Source of the DNA: Verrucomicrobiota bacterium
GTDB lineage: Bacteria; Verrucomicrobiota; Verrucomicrobiia; Opitutales; Opitutaceae
Direction: 5' to 3'
DNA: 64,000 nucleotides
Assembly: GCA_023399155.1 (NCBI GenBank)
Contig: JAEWQP010000016.1
Span: 1 to 64,000 of the forward strand
Positions 9,448-18,803 of this stretch are shown in pieces (the stretch's first letter is position 1; every line of letters starts with the position of its first letter). A program made the position numbers and the translations under genes. The notes under the pieces are model-generated. The model ran no database searches. It was not told the origin of the DNA and saw nothing but the letters and a program-made list of their open reading frames with translations.

Positions 9448-12312
9448 ATGGAGAAACGGCTCTTCCTCCTCGACGGCATGGCGCTGGCCTATCGCGCTCA
9501 TTTTGCCTTCATCGCCCGTCCGATTCGCTCGTCGAAAGGCGTGAATACCTCGGCGCTGTTCGGCTTCGCCTCCACCCTGCTCGATCTCATCGAGCGCGAG
9601 AAGCCGACGCACATGGCCGTGGTCTTCGATACGGAGGCGCCGACCGCGCGGCACCACCTCTATCCCGAGTACAAGGCCAACCGCCAGGAGATGCCCGAGG
9701 ACCTCTCCGTCGCCCTGCCTCAGCTCAGACGTTTCGCGACGGCGTTCGGCATCCCGGTGATCGCGATGGACGGCTATGAGGCCGACGATGTGATCGGCAC
9801 CCTCGCCACGCAGGCCGAGCCGCTCGGTTTCGAGACCTACATGGTGACGCCGGACAAGGACTTCGGCCAGCTCGTCTCCGAGCACGTCCGCATCTACAAG
9901 CCGGGCCTGAAAGGCGAGCCCCCCGAGGTGCTCGGCGTATCCGAGGTTCTAGCACGCTGGGAGATCACGCGCGTCGACCAGGTGATCGACATGCTCGGCC
10001 TGATCGGCGACAGCACCGACAACATCCCCGGCGTCCCCGGCGTGGGACCGAAGACCGCCCAAAAGCTCATCGCCGAGTTCGGATCGCTCGAGACGCTGCT
10101 CGAACGCGTGGCCGAGGTGAAGGGACGGATGCGCGAAAAGCTCGAGCAGCATGCGGCGCAGGCGCGCCTCTCCCGGGTCCTTGCCACCATCGACCGGCAG
10201 GTCCCGCTTGCCGTCGCGCCGGAGTCGCTCGTGCTCGGCACACCCGATTCTCCCGCGCTCGCGACGCTCTTCGCGGAGTTTGAGTTCCGCACCCTGGCCC
10301 GCCGCGCACTCGGCCCCGCAGCGGATGCCGCCGGCACTCCATCCACGCCGACACCACGACCCACACCGGCACGACGCGACGCTCACTCGGGCCAGGGCGA
10401 TCTCTTCCCGGGCGACGCGCCGCCGCCCGCGGCCGTGCCCCCGTCTGAATCCGAAGCGACCGCGCAGCTCGACCTCGGGATGCCGCCCGCACACCGAACC
10501 ATCGCCGATGTGCCGCATGCCTATGAGCACATCACGAGCGCGGAGGGGCGTGCCCGACTCGCGGATACACTGCGCCGGCTTCCCTCCTTCTGCTTCGACA
10601 CCGAAACCGACGGCCTGGAGCCGCGCCACGCGACGCTCGTCGGGCTGTCCTTCGCGTGGGAGCCGCACCGCGGCTGCTTTGTCCGGCTTCCGGCCGACCC
10701 GGCCGCGGCGCGCGAAGCGCTCGAGGTGTTTCGGCCCGTCTTTGCCGATGCCGCGATCGAGAAGGTCGGCCACAACCTCAAGTTCGACCTGGCGGTGCTC
10801 AAGGCGCACGGCGTCACGGTCGAGGGCGCGCTCGTCGACACGATGCTCGCGCATGCGCTGCTCGAGCCCGACCAGCGTCACGGCATGGATTACCTCAGCG
10901 AGGTGATCCTCGACTACACGCCGATTCCCCTCACGCGGCTGATCGGGGAAGTCACCACTCCGGGCGGACAGAAGCGCGTGTCCGACGTCGATCCCGAGGC
11001 GCTCGCGGAGTACTCGGCCGAGGATGCGGATGTGACACTCCAGTTGCGCGGCCGGCTGGAGGCGCTGTTGCGCGAGCGCGGGCAGGAACGGGTCTTCCGC
11101 GAGGTGGAAATGCCGCTCGTGCGCGTGCTCGTCGACATGGAGCACGAGGGCATCGCCGTCGACACCGCGGCCCTCGCCTCGTTTGGCACTTCGCTCGAGG
11201 GACAGGCGCGCGCGCTCGAGGCGCGGATCGCGGAACTCGCCGGCCGGCCCTTCAACCTCAACTCCCCGCGCCAGCTCGGAGAGATTCTCTTCGACGAACT
11301 CAAGCTGGCGGACCGGCCCAAGAAGACGCGCACCGGCCAGTACGCGACCAACGAGCAGACGCTCCTCGCCCTGTCGGGCAGCCACCCGATCGTGGCAGCG
11401 ATCCTCGAGTACCGCGAGCTCGTGAAATTGAAAGGGACCTACGTCGATGCGCTGCCCGCGGCGGTCGACCCGCGCACACGGCGCGTGCACACGCATTTCG
11501 GGCAGCTCCGCACGGCCACGGGAAGGCTCAACTCCGACAACCCCAACCTCCAGAACATCCCGATCCGCACGGAACAAGGCCGCGAGATCCGGCGGGCTTT
11601 CATCGCGCGAAACGCCGACTGGGTGCTGCTCTCCGCCGACTATTCCCAGATCGAGCTGCGAATCATCGCGGCGCTGAGCGGGGACCCCGGCATGCTCGAG
11701 GCGTTTGCGCGCGGCGATGACATCCACACCGCGACAGCGGCCAGGATCTATGGCGTCGGACCCGCGGACGTGACACGCGAGATGCGTGCACGCGCCAAGA
11801 TGGTGAACTTTGGCATTCCCTACGGCATTTCCGCCTTCGGTCTGGCGCAGCGGCTCAACATCCCCCGTGCCGAGGCGGCTGCGCTCATCGACGGCTACTT
11901 CACCCAGTTCGCCGGCATCCGCAGCTACATTGATGGGACGATCGAGTTTGCGCGCCGTCATGGCTACGTCGAAACCGTGATCGGCCGGCGCAGGGCGCTG
12001 CCCGACGTCGGCTCCGCCAACGCCACGACACGCTCCGCTGCAGAGCGCAACGCCATCAATACACCGATCCAGGGAACCGCCGCGGACATGATCAAGCTGG
12101 CGATGGTGCGCGTGCATGAGGAACTCGCGCGACGCCGCCTCGCGGCCCGGCTTCTCCTGCAGGTCCACGACGAACTGCTGCTCGAAGTGCCGCGCGCGGA
12201 GGTCGACGAGGTGCGCGACCTTGTTGAAAAATCCATGAAAACCGCGCTCCCCCTCGCCGTGCCCATCGTGGTCGAAACGGGCGTCGGCGACAACTGGCTG
12301 GAGGCCCATTAA
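9448..12312 (+). CDS. polA: DNA polymerase I with both exonuclease domains
   Basis: This 954-residue enzyme fills gaps and removes RNA primers during replication and repair. The 5'-3' exonuclease domain covers about residues 1-290, with DGYEADDVIGTLA and DSTDNIPGVPGVGPKTA. The 3'-5' proofreading domain covers about 380-560 and looks active: FDTETDGLE carries the Asp-Glu pair, and VGHNLKFD and YSAEDADVT carry the other metal ligands. The polymerase domain has motif A (SADYSQIELR), motif B (RAKMVNFGIPYG) and motif C (LQVHDELLLEV). The frame is open from 9412, but ATG 9448 gives the normal N-terminus MEKRLFLLDGMALAYRAHF. A purine-rich GAGGCGGGGG lies 20 bp upstream, too far to be a normal ribosome site. 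Confidence 0.95.
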   Translation: MEKRLFLLDGMALAYRAHFAFIARPIRSSKGVNTSALFGFASTLLDLIEREKPTHMAVVFDTEAPTARHHLYPEYKANRQEMPEDLSVALPQLRRFATAFGIPVIAMDGYEADDVIGTLATQAEPLGFETYMVTPDKDFGQLVSEHVRIYKPGLKGEPPEVLGVSEVLARWEITRVDQVIDMLGLIGDSTDNIPGVPGVGPKTAQKLIAEFGSLETLLERVAEVKGRMREKLEQHAAQARLSRVLATIDRQVPLAVAPESLVLGTPDSPALATLFAEFEFRTLARRALGPAADAAGTPSTPTPRPTPARRDAHSGQGDLFPGDAPPPAAVPPSESEATAQLDLGMPPAHRTIADVPHAYEHITSAEGRARLADTLRRLPSFCFDTETDGLEPRHATLVGLSFAWEPHRGCFVRLPADPAAAREALEVFRPVFADAAIEKVGHNLKFDLAVLKAHGVTVEGALVDTMLAHALLEPDQRHGMDYLSEVILDYTPIPLTRLIGEVTTPGGQKRVSDVDPEALAEYSAEDADVTLQLRGRLEALLRERGQERVFREVEMPLVRVLVDMEHEGIAVDTAALASFGTSLEGQARALEARIAELAGRPFNLNSPRQLGEILFDELKLADRPKKTRTGQYATNEQTLLALSGSHPIVAAILEYRELVKLKGTYVDALPAAVDPRTRRVHTHFGQLRTATGRLNSDNPNLQNIPIRTEQGREIRRAFIARNADWVLLSADYSQIELRIIAALSGDPGMLEAFARGDDIHTATAARIYGVGPADVTREMRARAKMVNFGIPYGISAFGLAQRLNIPRAEAAALIDGYFTQFAGIRSYIDGTIEFARRHGYVETVIGRRRALPDVGSANATTRSAAERNAINTPIQGTAADMIKLAMVRVHEELARRRLAARLLLQVHDELLLEVPRAEVDEVRDLVEKSMKTALPLAVPIVVETGVGDNWLEAH

Positions 12313-12637
12313 TCCCGTCGTCAAGCCCGCCCGTGGAGGTTTTCCGCAGGGACGCGGGGTGAATCGCCGATCCACCGCCGCGGTGTTGGCGGTGCCTTCC
12401 TGGCCGTGAAAGCCGGGAATCGGGCTCGTGGCCCGAGGCCCGGACGCCTCGCCTGCAGTTCAGGCGGTCGCCATTTTACCGATGTAAATCAGGCCGGTCC
12501 GACGCTTGCGTTCCTGTGGCTGCCCCTCAGCCCCGCAGCGCCGTCCGTGCTCGCAGTGCTTCATCCTCGGAACATGCCCATGTCCCGCACATTCGTCCGC
12601 GCCTCACCCGCGCCAGGACGCCGCCAGCCGTTGCCTC
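12313..12637. other. Intergenic region upstream of the signalling cluster
   Basis: This 325-bp spacer lies between polA and the first hybrid kinase. It contains a GC hairpin around 12421-12446 and a short AT-rich inverted repeat TTTAC-CGAT-GTAAA near 12475-12488 that could be an operator. Open frames through it look random. No terminator with a T run is visible. Confidence 0.45.
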
Positions 12638-14842
12638 ATGAGTGACGGGCTCCACGACCTCCCGCCGAACCGTCGCATCCTTGTCGTCGACGACAACGCG
12701 GCGATCCACCAGGACTTCCGAAAGATCCTGACCGCCCCCGACTTGGTGGCGGATCAGGCGCTCGAGAACCTGGAGGCCGCGCTGTTCGATTCCGACGGCG
12801 CCGCGCCCGCAGTCCGGGAGTCGCGCAGCTTCGAGCTCGTTTCGGCCCATCAGGGACGCGAGGCGTTGCAGTTGGTCAGGGATGCCGTCGCGGCGAACCG
12901 CCCGTTCGCGATGGCGTTTGTCGACGTGCGCATGCCCCCGGGCTGGGACGGCATCGAAACGACCACGCATCTCTGGCGCGCCGACCCCGCGCTGCAGGTC
13001 GTGATCTGCACCGCCTATTCCGACTACTCGTGGGAGGAGATGACACGCACCCTGGGCATCTCGGACAATCTCGTCCTGCTCAAGAAGCCGTTCGACCCCG
13101 CGGAGGTCCTCCAGCTCGCGCATGCGCTGACGGAAAAATGGCGTCTGAGCCGAGCCTTGCACCTGCGCATGAAGACCCTCGAGGCCGTGGTGCTGGAGCG
13201 CACGTCCGAGTTGCGGCAGGAGATCGCCACGCGTCAGAAGTTTGAGGAGGATCTCATCCGCGCCCGCGACGCTGCCGAGGCCGCCAGCCGCGCCAAGAGC
13301 TCGTTTCTGGCGAACATGAGCCACGAGATCCGGACGCCCATGAACGGCGTGCTCGGCATGTGCCAGCTCCTGCTTGATTCGGGTCTCAGTGCCGAGCAGC
13401 GCGATCTCGCCCAGACACTCGCAAACAGCGGCGAAACGCTCTTCTCCCTGCTCAACGACATCCTGGATTTCTCCAAGATCGAGGCCGACAAGATGACGCT
13501 GGAGATGGCGCCGTTCTCGATCGAGGACCTCGTCGACGGCGTCGCGCAACTCGTCGCGCGACAGGCGGACGAGAAACGCCTCGAGCTCGTCGCCGACATC
13601 GATCCGAGCATCCAGGGCCATTTCATCGGCGACGCCACGCGTTTGCGCCAGGTGCTGATCAATCTCGCGAGCAATGCGATCAAGTTCACGTCCGCCGGCG
13701 AGGTCTCGCTGCACGTGCGGCAGGTCGCGGCGTCCGAGCATGCGGCGTGTTTCGAGTTCACCGTCGCCGATACGGGCATCGGCATCTCGGCAGAGCAGAT
13801 CGCCGAGCTGTTCACGCCGTTCACACAGGCGGACGTCTCCATCACGCGTCGATTTGGCGGCACGGGCCTCGGGCTCGCGATCTGCAAGAGCCTGGTCGGC
13901 CTGATGGGCGGAGCCATCGACGTGGAAAGCGCGCCCGGCAAGGGCTCGCGGTTTCTCTTCACGATCGAACTGCCCCGCGCCGCGCCGCATTCACCGGATC
14001 TGCGCGCGCCCAAGCCGGATGGTCTCACCGACGTCCGCACCCTGGTCGTCGACGACAACGCCACCAACCGCAAGTTTCTCGCCCACCTGCTGGATGCCTG
14101 GAGCGCACCGCACACGGAAGCGAGCCACGCGGACGACGCCTTCACCCAGGTCACGGCCGCGGCCCAGGGCGATGAACCCTTCGAACTCGTCCTGCTCGAC
14201 TACCAGATGCCGGGTCAGGACGGGCTCACGCTGGCCCGCCGCATCGCCCAGGCCCTGGGAGATCGCGCACCGCGGATGGTCCTGCTGACGTCGCATGGCG
14301 ACCAGCCCGCGAGTTCCGAGTATCATCCGGCCGGCATCTCCTCCTGCCTCTTCAAACCGCTCCGGCGTCAGGCCTTGCTTGACTGCCTCGTCGATGCCGT
14401 GGGACGGGCCCGCCCCGAACCCGCGTCGCCGCGCTCGGCCGCCCACGCCAACGTCCGCATCCTGGTGGCCGAGGACCATCTCGTGAACCAGAAGGTCGCG
14501 CAGCTCGCCCTGCGCCGGATGGGATTCTCCGTGACCCTGGTCGGCAACGGCCGCGACGCCCTGGACGCGGCGCGCGCCGGCGGCCACGACGTGATCTTCA
14601 TGGATTGCCAGATGCCGGAGATGGACGGCTTTGTCGCCACGCGCGCCATACGCCAGCACGAGGTCGAGAGCGGCGTCCGCCGCACGCCGATCATCGCCAT
14701 GACGGCGGGTGCCGTTCAGGCCGACCGCGACAACTGTCTCGCTGCCGGGATGGACGACTACCTCGCCAAGCCCGTGCGCTGGGAGACCATCCCAGGCATC
14801 ATCCGCCGCCACCTGCCCGACCTTCTCGACGCCCTGACATGA
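12638..14842 (+). CDS. Hybrid sensor histidine kinase, REC-HisKA-HATPase-REC-REC
   Basis: This 734-residue cytoplasmic kinase has no membrane segment or PAS domain. An N-terminal receiver (about residues 8-170) with DD near 18-19 and phospho-acceptor Asp96 (FVDVRMPPG) is unusually long because of an insert after the first helix. A coiled coil of about 180-225 leads to HisKA with phospho-His229 in SHEIRTPMNG, then HATPase_c with ADTGIGIS and FGGTGLGLAI. Two more receivers follow, near 465-590 (LLDYQMPGQDG) and 605-730 (FMDCQMPEMDG). Input is probably received as phosphate on the first receiver. The ATG at 12638 is chosen because the receiver starts soon after. The stop overlaps the next start in ATGA, so the two kinases are translationally coupled. 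Confidence 0.9.
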   Translation: MSDGLHDLPPNRRILVVDDNAAIHQDFRKILTAPDLVADQALENLEAALFDSDGAAPAVRESRSFELVSAHQGREALQLVRDAVAANRPFAMAFVDVRMPPGWDGIETTTHLWRADPALQVVICTAYSDYSWEEMTRTLGISDNLVLLKKPFDPAEVLQLAHALTEKWRLSRALHLRMKTLEAVVLERTSELRQEIATRQKFEEDLIRARDAAEAASRAKSSFLANMSHEIRTPMNGVLGMCQLLLDSGLSAEQRDLAQTLANSGETLFSLLNDILDFSKIEADKMTLEMAPFSIEDLVDGVAQLVARQADEKRLELVADIDPSIQGHFIGDATRLRQVLINLASNAIKFTSAGEVSLHVRQVAASEHAACFEFTVADTGIGISAEQIAELFTPFTQADVSITRRFGGTGLGLAICKSLVGLMGGAIDVESAPGKGSRFLFTIELPRAAPHSPDLRAPKPDGLTDVRTLVVDDNATNRKFLAHLLDAWSAPHTEASHADDAFTQVTAAAQGDEPFELVLLDYQMPGQDGLTLARRIAQALGDRAPRMVLLTSHGDQPASSEYHPAGISSCLFKPLRRQALLDCLVDAVGRARPEPASPRSAAHANVRILVAEDHLVNQKVAQLALRRMGFSVTLVGNGRDALDAARAGGHDVIFMDCQMPEMDGFVATRAIRQHEVESGVRRTPIIAMTAGAVQADRDNCLAAGMDDYLAKPVRWETIPGIIRRHLPDLLDALT

Positions 14843-16509
14843 CACCGACCGACAAACAGCCGAGCACCGACACCGATGGCGCAATGGACCGCGCCCTGCG
14901 CCACCTTGCGCGCCAGGCACTCGACCTGTTCGTGATCGTGGATTTCCCGTCGCTGAGATTCAACTACATCAACGACGAGGGACGCCGTCTGCTGCACATC
15001 GACCCGTCGCGCGAGATCGGCGAGGTGATCCTGGCGGACTTCGGGCAGACCCAGTTTCTCACCGCGCTGCTCTACGAGATCGGGCCGGCTGCTCTCGCCG
15101 GCCGGGACTGGTCGGGCGAGACGGCCTTCCAGTCCGCCGCCGGGCATGAGAACCCGGTGCGGATCTTCGTCACGGGTCTCCCCGGCGAGGGCGAGGCACA
15201 GGATCGCCTGGCGATCGGCGCCTTCGACACCTCGGCGACACGCGAGGCGCGCGAATCGCTGCGCACGGAGCAGATGCTCCTGCGCGCGCTCCTGCACCAC
15301 ATGCCGGACAGCATCTTTTTCAAGGACCTGAAGAGCCGCTACATCCGGGTGAGCGACCGCATGGCCGCGACCACGAAGCTCAAGACGGCGGACAAGCTGA
15401 TCGGGCTCTCCGACTGCGAGGTGTTTGGCGAGGAGTTCGGCCAGAACACGCGCGTCGACGAGCAGCGCATCATCACCAGCGGCGAGGGAATCATCGGGCA
15501 GATCGAGCACACGACCAATTCCGACTGGTGGGGCGAGGTCAGCAAGCTCCCGCTGCGCGATGAGCGCGGCCGCATCATCGGAACGTTCGGCATCGCGCGC
15601 GACATCACCGCGCGCAAGCTGGCGGAGGACAAGCTCAAGACCACGCAGAAGGAACTGCTCGCGGCATCGCGCCTCGCCGGCATGGCCGAGATCGCCAGCG
15701 GCGTGCTGCACAACCTGGGCAATGCGCTCAACAGCGTCGGCACGTCGGCCGCGATCCTCGCCGAGCAGTTCGGCCGCTCGCGTATCCAGAATCTCGCGAA
15801 GGCGGCGCAGATGCTCGAGCAGCACTCATCCGACCTCGCCTCGTTCCTCAGCGCGGACCCGCGCGGCAAGCAGCTGCCCGCCTATTTCATCCAGGTCGCC
15901 GCGGCCCTCACGGCCGAGCGCGACCAGATGCTCAACGAGCTCGCCCAGCTCCGCCGCAACGTGGAGCACATGAGCGAGGTCGTGGCGATGCAGCAGAACT
16001 ACGCGCGCGGCTCCAGCCTCGCGGAGGACTGCCAGGCCGCCGAGCTGGTCGAGGAGTCGCTGCACATCAGCTCCATCTCGCTCAGCCGCCACGGCATCAC
16101 CGTCGTGCGGGATTTCAAGGCCGTGCCCAACATCCACGTGACGCGCCACAAGGTGCTCCAGATCCTGGTCAACCTCATCCGCAACTCGAAGTACGCGATG
16201 GATGAGACCGGGCGGGCGCAGAAGCCGATGACGATCGTGATCGAACCGAACGGACCGGCCCTGGTCCGCATCTCCGTGCGCGACGAGGGCGTGGGCATCG
16301 CTCCCGAGAACCTCACGAAGATCTTCGGGTTCGGCTTCACCACGCGCAAGGACGGCCACGGTTTCGGCCTGCATTCAAGTGCGAATGCCGCCCGGGAACT
16401 CGGCGGCCACCTCGCCGGACACAGCGAAGGTGTCGGCAAGGGGGCGGTGTTCACCCTCGACCTTCCTGTCGCGGGAGCACGGGTACAATCCACGCCGGCC
16501 GTCGCATAG
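14839..16509 (+). CDS. PAS-domain sensor histidine kinase coupled to the hybrid kinase
   Basis: This 556-residue kinase starts in an ATGA overlap with the upstream hybrid kinase, which suggests a shared signalling job. Two PAS-like domains precede the kinase core. The first is near residues 20-140 and lacks strong conservation. The second is near 150-270 (MPDSIFFKDLKSRYIRVS). The phospho-acceptor is His291 in the motif GVLHNLGNALNSVG, a sub-type of HisKA different from the usual HEIRTP box. The ATPase domain has NLIRNSKYAM, RDEGVGI and DGHGFGLHSS. There is no receiver domain and no membrane segment, so it senses in the cytoplasm. A likely output is one of the receivers encoded nearby, but the partner cannot be shown from sequence. 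Confidence 0.88.
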   Translation: MTPTDKQPSTDTDGAMDRALRHLARQALDLFVIVDFPSLRFNYINDEGRRLLHIDPSREIGEVILADFGQTQFLTALLYEIGPAALAGRDWSGETAFQSAAGHENPVRIFVTGLPGEGEAQDRLAIGAFDTSATREARESLRTEQMLLRALLHHMPDSIFFKDLKSRYIRVSDRMAATTKLKTADKLIGLSDCEVFGEEFGQNTRVDEQRIITSGEGIIGQIEHTTNSDWWGEVSKLPLRDERGRIIGTFGIARDITARKLAEDKLKTTQKELLAASRLAGMAEIASGVLHNLGNALNSVGTSAAILAEQFGRSRIQNLAKAAQMLEQHSSDLASFLSADPRGKQLPAYFIQVAAALTAERDQMLNELAQLRRNVEHMSEVVAMQQNYARGSSLAEDCQAAELVEESLHISSISLSRHGITVVRDFKAVPNIHVTRHKVLQILVNLIRNSKYAMDETGRAQKPMTIVIEPNGPALVRISVRDEGVGIAPENLTKIFGFGFTTRKDGHGFGLHSSANAARELGGHLAGHSEGVGKGAVFTLDLPVAGARVQSTPAVA

Positions 16510-16529
16510 GCGCGGCCGGGGAACCGCGC

Positions 16530-17318
16530 TCAACCGGACTGTTCCGGTGCGTCGCTCGCGATCGCCGGCACGGCGGGCTTCGCGGCGGCATCCTCGTCGG
16601 GTTCGGGAGCCAGCCGGAGCGCGCGCTCGCGCAGCATGCTCATGGCCGCGGGCAGGTCGGTGAGCAGCCTCATCACCCGCTCGTTCTCGAAGTTGATCGC
16701 ACCACGCTCGGCATCGTTCACGAACTTCTCCAGGGCGGTAAAGCCGGTGTTGCGTGCGCTGCTGCGCAGCGAGGTCACGCGCTTGATCGCGCCGGGATCA
16801 CCGGGATCGCGGCGCAGCACGGGCCCGACTTCACCCAGGATGCGATCGATCTCCCGGGCCACACCACGGTAGAGGTCGGCCAGCCGCCCGTCGGGAAGCG
16901 CTGTGCGTGCACGCAGCGCCTCGACCGGCTCGAAGAGTTTGTCGCGCCAGCAGGCCTGCGTGAGCCGCGCCACTTCCGGCGTGAGCCGATCGGCGGAGTA
17001 CGGCTTGACCAGCATGCCCTGGACGCCGAGCCGCATGTATTTCTGCACGACGCCGCGCTCGGACACTCCCGAGTACACGACGGTCGGCAGCGGGCTGAAG
17101 AGCGGATGCTGGCGGACGGTCTCGAGAAACTCCCAACCGTGTTCGCCGACAAGGTTTGTATCCAGGACGAGCAGATCGGCCGGTTGTGCGCGCAGGGCGT
17201 CCCATGCCTGAGCGGAGCCCGGCGCCACGGCCACATGATGGCCCAGCGGTTCGAGCATGCCCGTGAGGACCTGCGCCGAGACCTCATCATCTTCGACGAT
17301 CAGAATGCGATGCGACAT
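16530..17318 (-). CDS. Response regulator receiver with C-terminal Hpt-like domain lacking the histidine
   Basis: This 262-residue protein begins with a receiver (residues 1-120) that has all key residues: Asp10-Asp11, phospho-acceptor Asp53 (LVLDTNLVG) and Lys105 (LVKPYS). The C-terminal part (about 130-240) is helical and resembles an Hpt domain in RVTSLRSSARNTGF, where an active domain would read H-x-L-K-G-S-A. The position of the phospho-histidine is occupied by Thr182, so phosphotransfer is not expected. It is a binding or adaptor domain by inference. The start ATG at 17318 follows from the receiver N-terminus. The gene is convergent with the kinase pair and divergent from the next gene. 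Confidence 0.82.
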   Translation of the reverse strand: MSHRILIVEDDEVSAQVLTGMLEPLGHHVAVAPGSAQAWDALRAQPADLLVLDTNLVGEHGWEFLETVRQHPLFSPLPTVVYSGVSERGVVQKYMRLGVQGMLVKPYSADRLTPEVARLTQACWRDKLFEPVEALRARTALPDGRLADLYRGVAREIDRILGEVGPVLRRDPGDPGAIKRVTSLRSSARNTGFTALEKFVNDAERGAINFENERVMRLLTDLPAAMSMLRERALRLAPEPDEDAAAKPAVPAIASDAPEQSG

Positions 17319-17538
17319 GGCAGAGGGAGTCCGGTACGACGCCTCCGCACAGCGGCAACGAGCGGCTGCAAGTGGGAGTCGGATACCCACGAATGTCATC
17401 GGCGCGACGATCCAGATTTTGAGGAGTATTCCCGGACCTGGCGCCCCACGGTGCGGGGACCCTCAACTGTGGCCGCACCATGCCGATATCCAACGTCCGG
17501 TCTCCCGCTGACATCGAGGTTTCAGGTGCCAGTTATCC

Positions 17539-18669
17539 ATGGATGCGTCCGTTTCTGCCCCAGCCCAGCAGGCCCTGCGGATTCTCGTCATCGACGATGA
17601 ACCGGGGATACTCCGCACTGTCGGCATGGTGTTGCGAAACGCCGGCCATCAGGTGTTTGAGGCGGGTGACGGCGCGGGCGGGATCGAACGCGCGCGATCG
17701 CTCCTGCCCGACCTGATCGTCTGCGACGTCGCGATGCCGGGGACCGACGGTTATGATGTGCTCCGCTCGCTCAAGCGTGAGCTTACGACCGCCGCCATTC
17801 CCTTCATCTTCCTGAGCGGCAATCTCGACGAAACCTTCGTGCGGCAGGGCATGGGCCTGGGCGCCGACGATTTTCTCGCCAAGCCCTTCCTGCCCGCTCA
17901 GCTCTTCGCCTCGATCGCGGCGCGGATGGAGCGGCAGCGCATCGTCACGACCAAGCTCGACCAGCTGCGCGGCAGCCTGGCCCGCGCGGTGCCGGCGGAA
18001 TTCTTCACGCCCCTCAACGCGGTGCTCGGGTTTTCCATGCTCCTGCTCGACAGTCTGCGCTCGGGCGCCGAGATCAGTCGCGACGAGCTCGAGGATTCGC
18101 TCGTGGGCATCCACGACGCGGGCGAGCGGTTGCTCCATATCGCGAGCAACTACGTGCTCTTCACCCAGCTCTCCTCCGAGGAAGGCACGCCGCCGGCGGA
18201 CGCGCCCGCCCTCCCCGCCTCGACCTGGGAACCCGCGCTGTCGGTCGCCGTGCGCAAGCATGCGCTTCAGCGGCAGCGCATGAAGGATCTGCACTATTCA
18301 TTCGCCCCGGCCACGCTCCACATCCGCCAGGACCACCTGGAGAAGCTCGTGTTCGAACTCCTGGACAACGCCATCAAGTTCTCACGCCCCGGGGAGTGGC
18401 TTTCCGTCACTGGCGCGCGTGCAGAAAATAACTACATCCTTCGCGTTGCCGACCGCGGGCGCGGGATGACCGACGAGCAGATCGCCGCCGCCGCGCCGAT
18501 GGTGCAGTTCGAGCGCGAGAAACGCGTGCAGGGCGGCGTCGGCCTCGGCCTGCAGATCGCGCGCCTCCTGGCCCGTCGCCACGGCGGCGAGTTCAAGGTC
18601 ACGCGCAATGCCGACAGCGGCATCACGGTCCAGGTGAATCTGCCGCTCGCCGGCCAGCCGGCTTCCTGA
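17539..18669 (+). CDS. Receiver-histidine kinase-like protein with Ala in place of the phospho-histidine
   Basis: This 376-residue protein has an N-terminal receiver with Asp19-Asp20, phospho-acceptor Asp63 (VCDVAMPG) and the AKPF lysine at 115. It is followed by a HisKA-like dimerisation helix pair and an HATPase_c domain. Kinases of this layout normally read PHEFRTPLN at the acceptor. Here the sequence is VPAEFFTPLN, with Ala153 where His should be. The ATP-binding motifs look complete (ELLDNAIKFS, DRGRGM, GVGLGLQIAR). It could still bind ATP and act as a dimer partner or regulator of a neighbouring kinase, but it should not autophosphorylate on this site. The last part is conserved, so it is not obviously a decayed gene. 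The start has no strong ribosome site. Confidence 0.85.
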   Translation: MDASVSAPAQQALRILVIDDEPGILRTVGMVLRNAGHQVFEAGDGAGGIERARSLLPDLIVCDVAMPGTDGYDVLRSLKRELTTAAIPFIFLSGNLDETFVRQGMGLGADDFLAKPFLPAQLFASIAARMERQRIVTTKLDQLRGSLARAVPAEFFTPLNAVLGFSMLLLDSLRSGAEISRDELEDSLVGIHDAGERLLHIASNYVLFTQLSSEEGTPPADAPALPASTWEPALSVAVRKHALQRQRMKDLHYSFAPATLHIRQDHLEKLVFELLDNAIKFSRPGEWLSVTGARAENNYILRVADRGRGMTDEQIAAAAPMVQFEREKRVQGGVGLGLQIARLLARRHGGEFKVTRNADSGITVQVNLPLAGQPAS

Positions 18670-18803
18670 TCGTCCACTGCGCCCTGATTCAACTCGGGAA
18701 ACGAGGCTGAACGAAAGCGCAGCACCAACACTTGGGGCCGAACTTTGCGGTGCAGAAAGCGCGACGGAGGTCGCGCTCCACTTCCTGGGCACGAGGTGCC
18801 GGA

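Noticed and set aside
12406..12645. 79-codon plus-strand frame before the first hybrid kinase
   Set aside because: Low-complexity Pro/Arg/Ala sequence overlapping the kinase start; no ribosome site or family feature.
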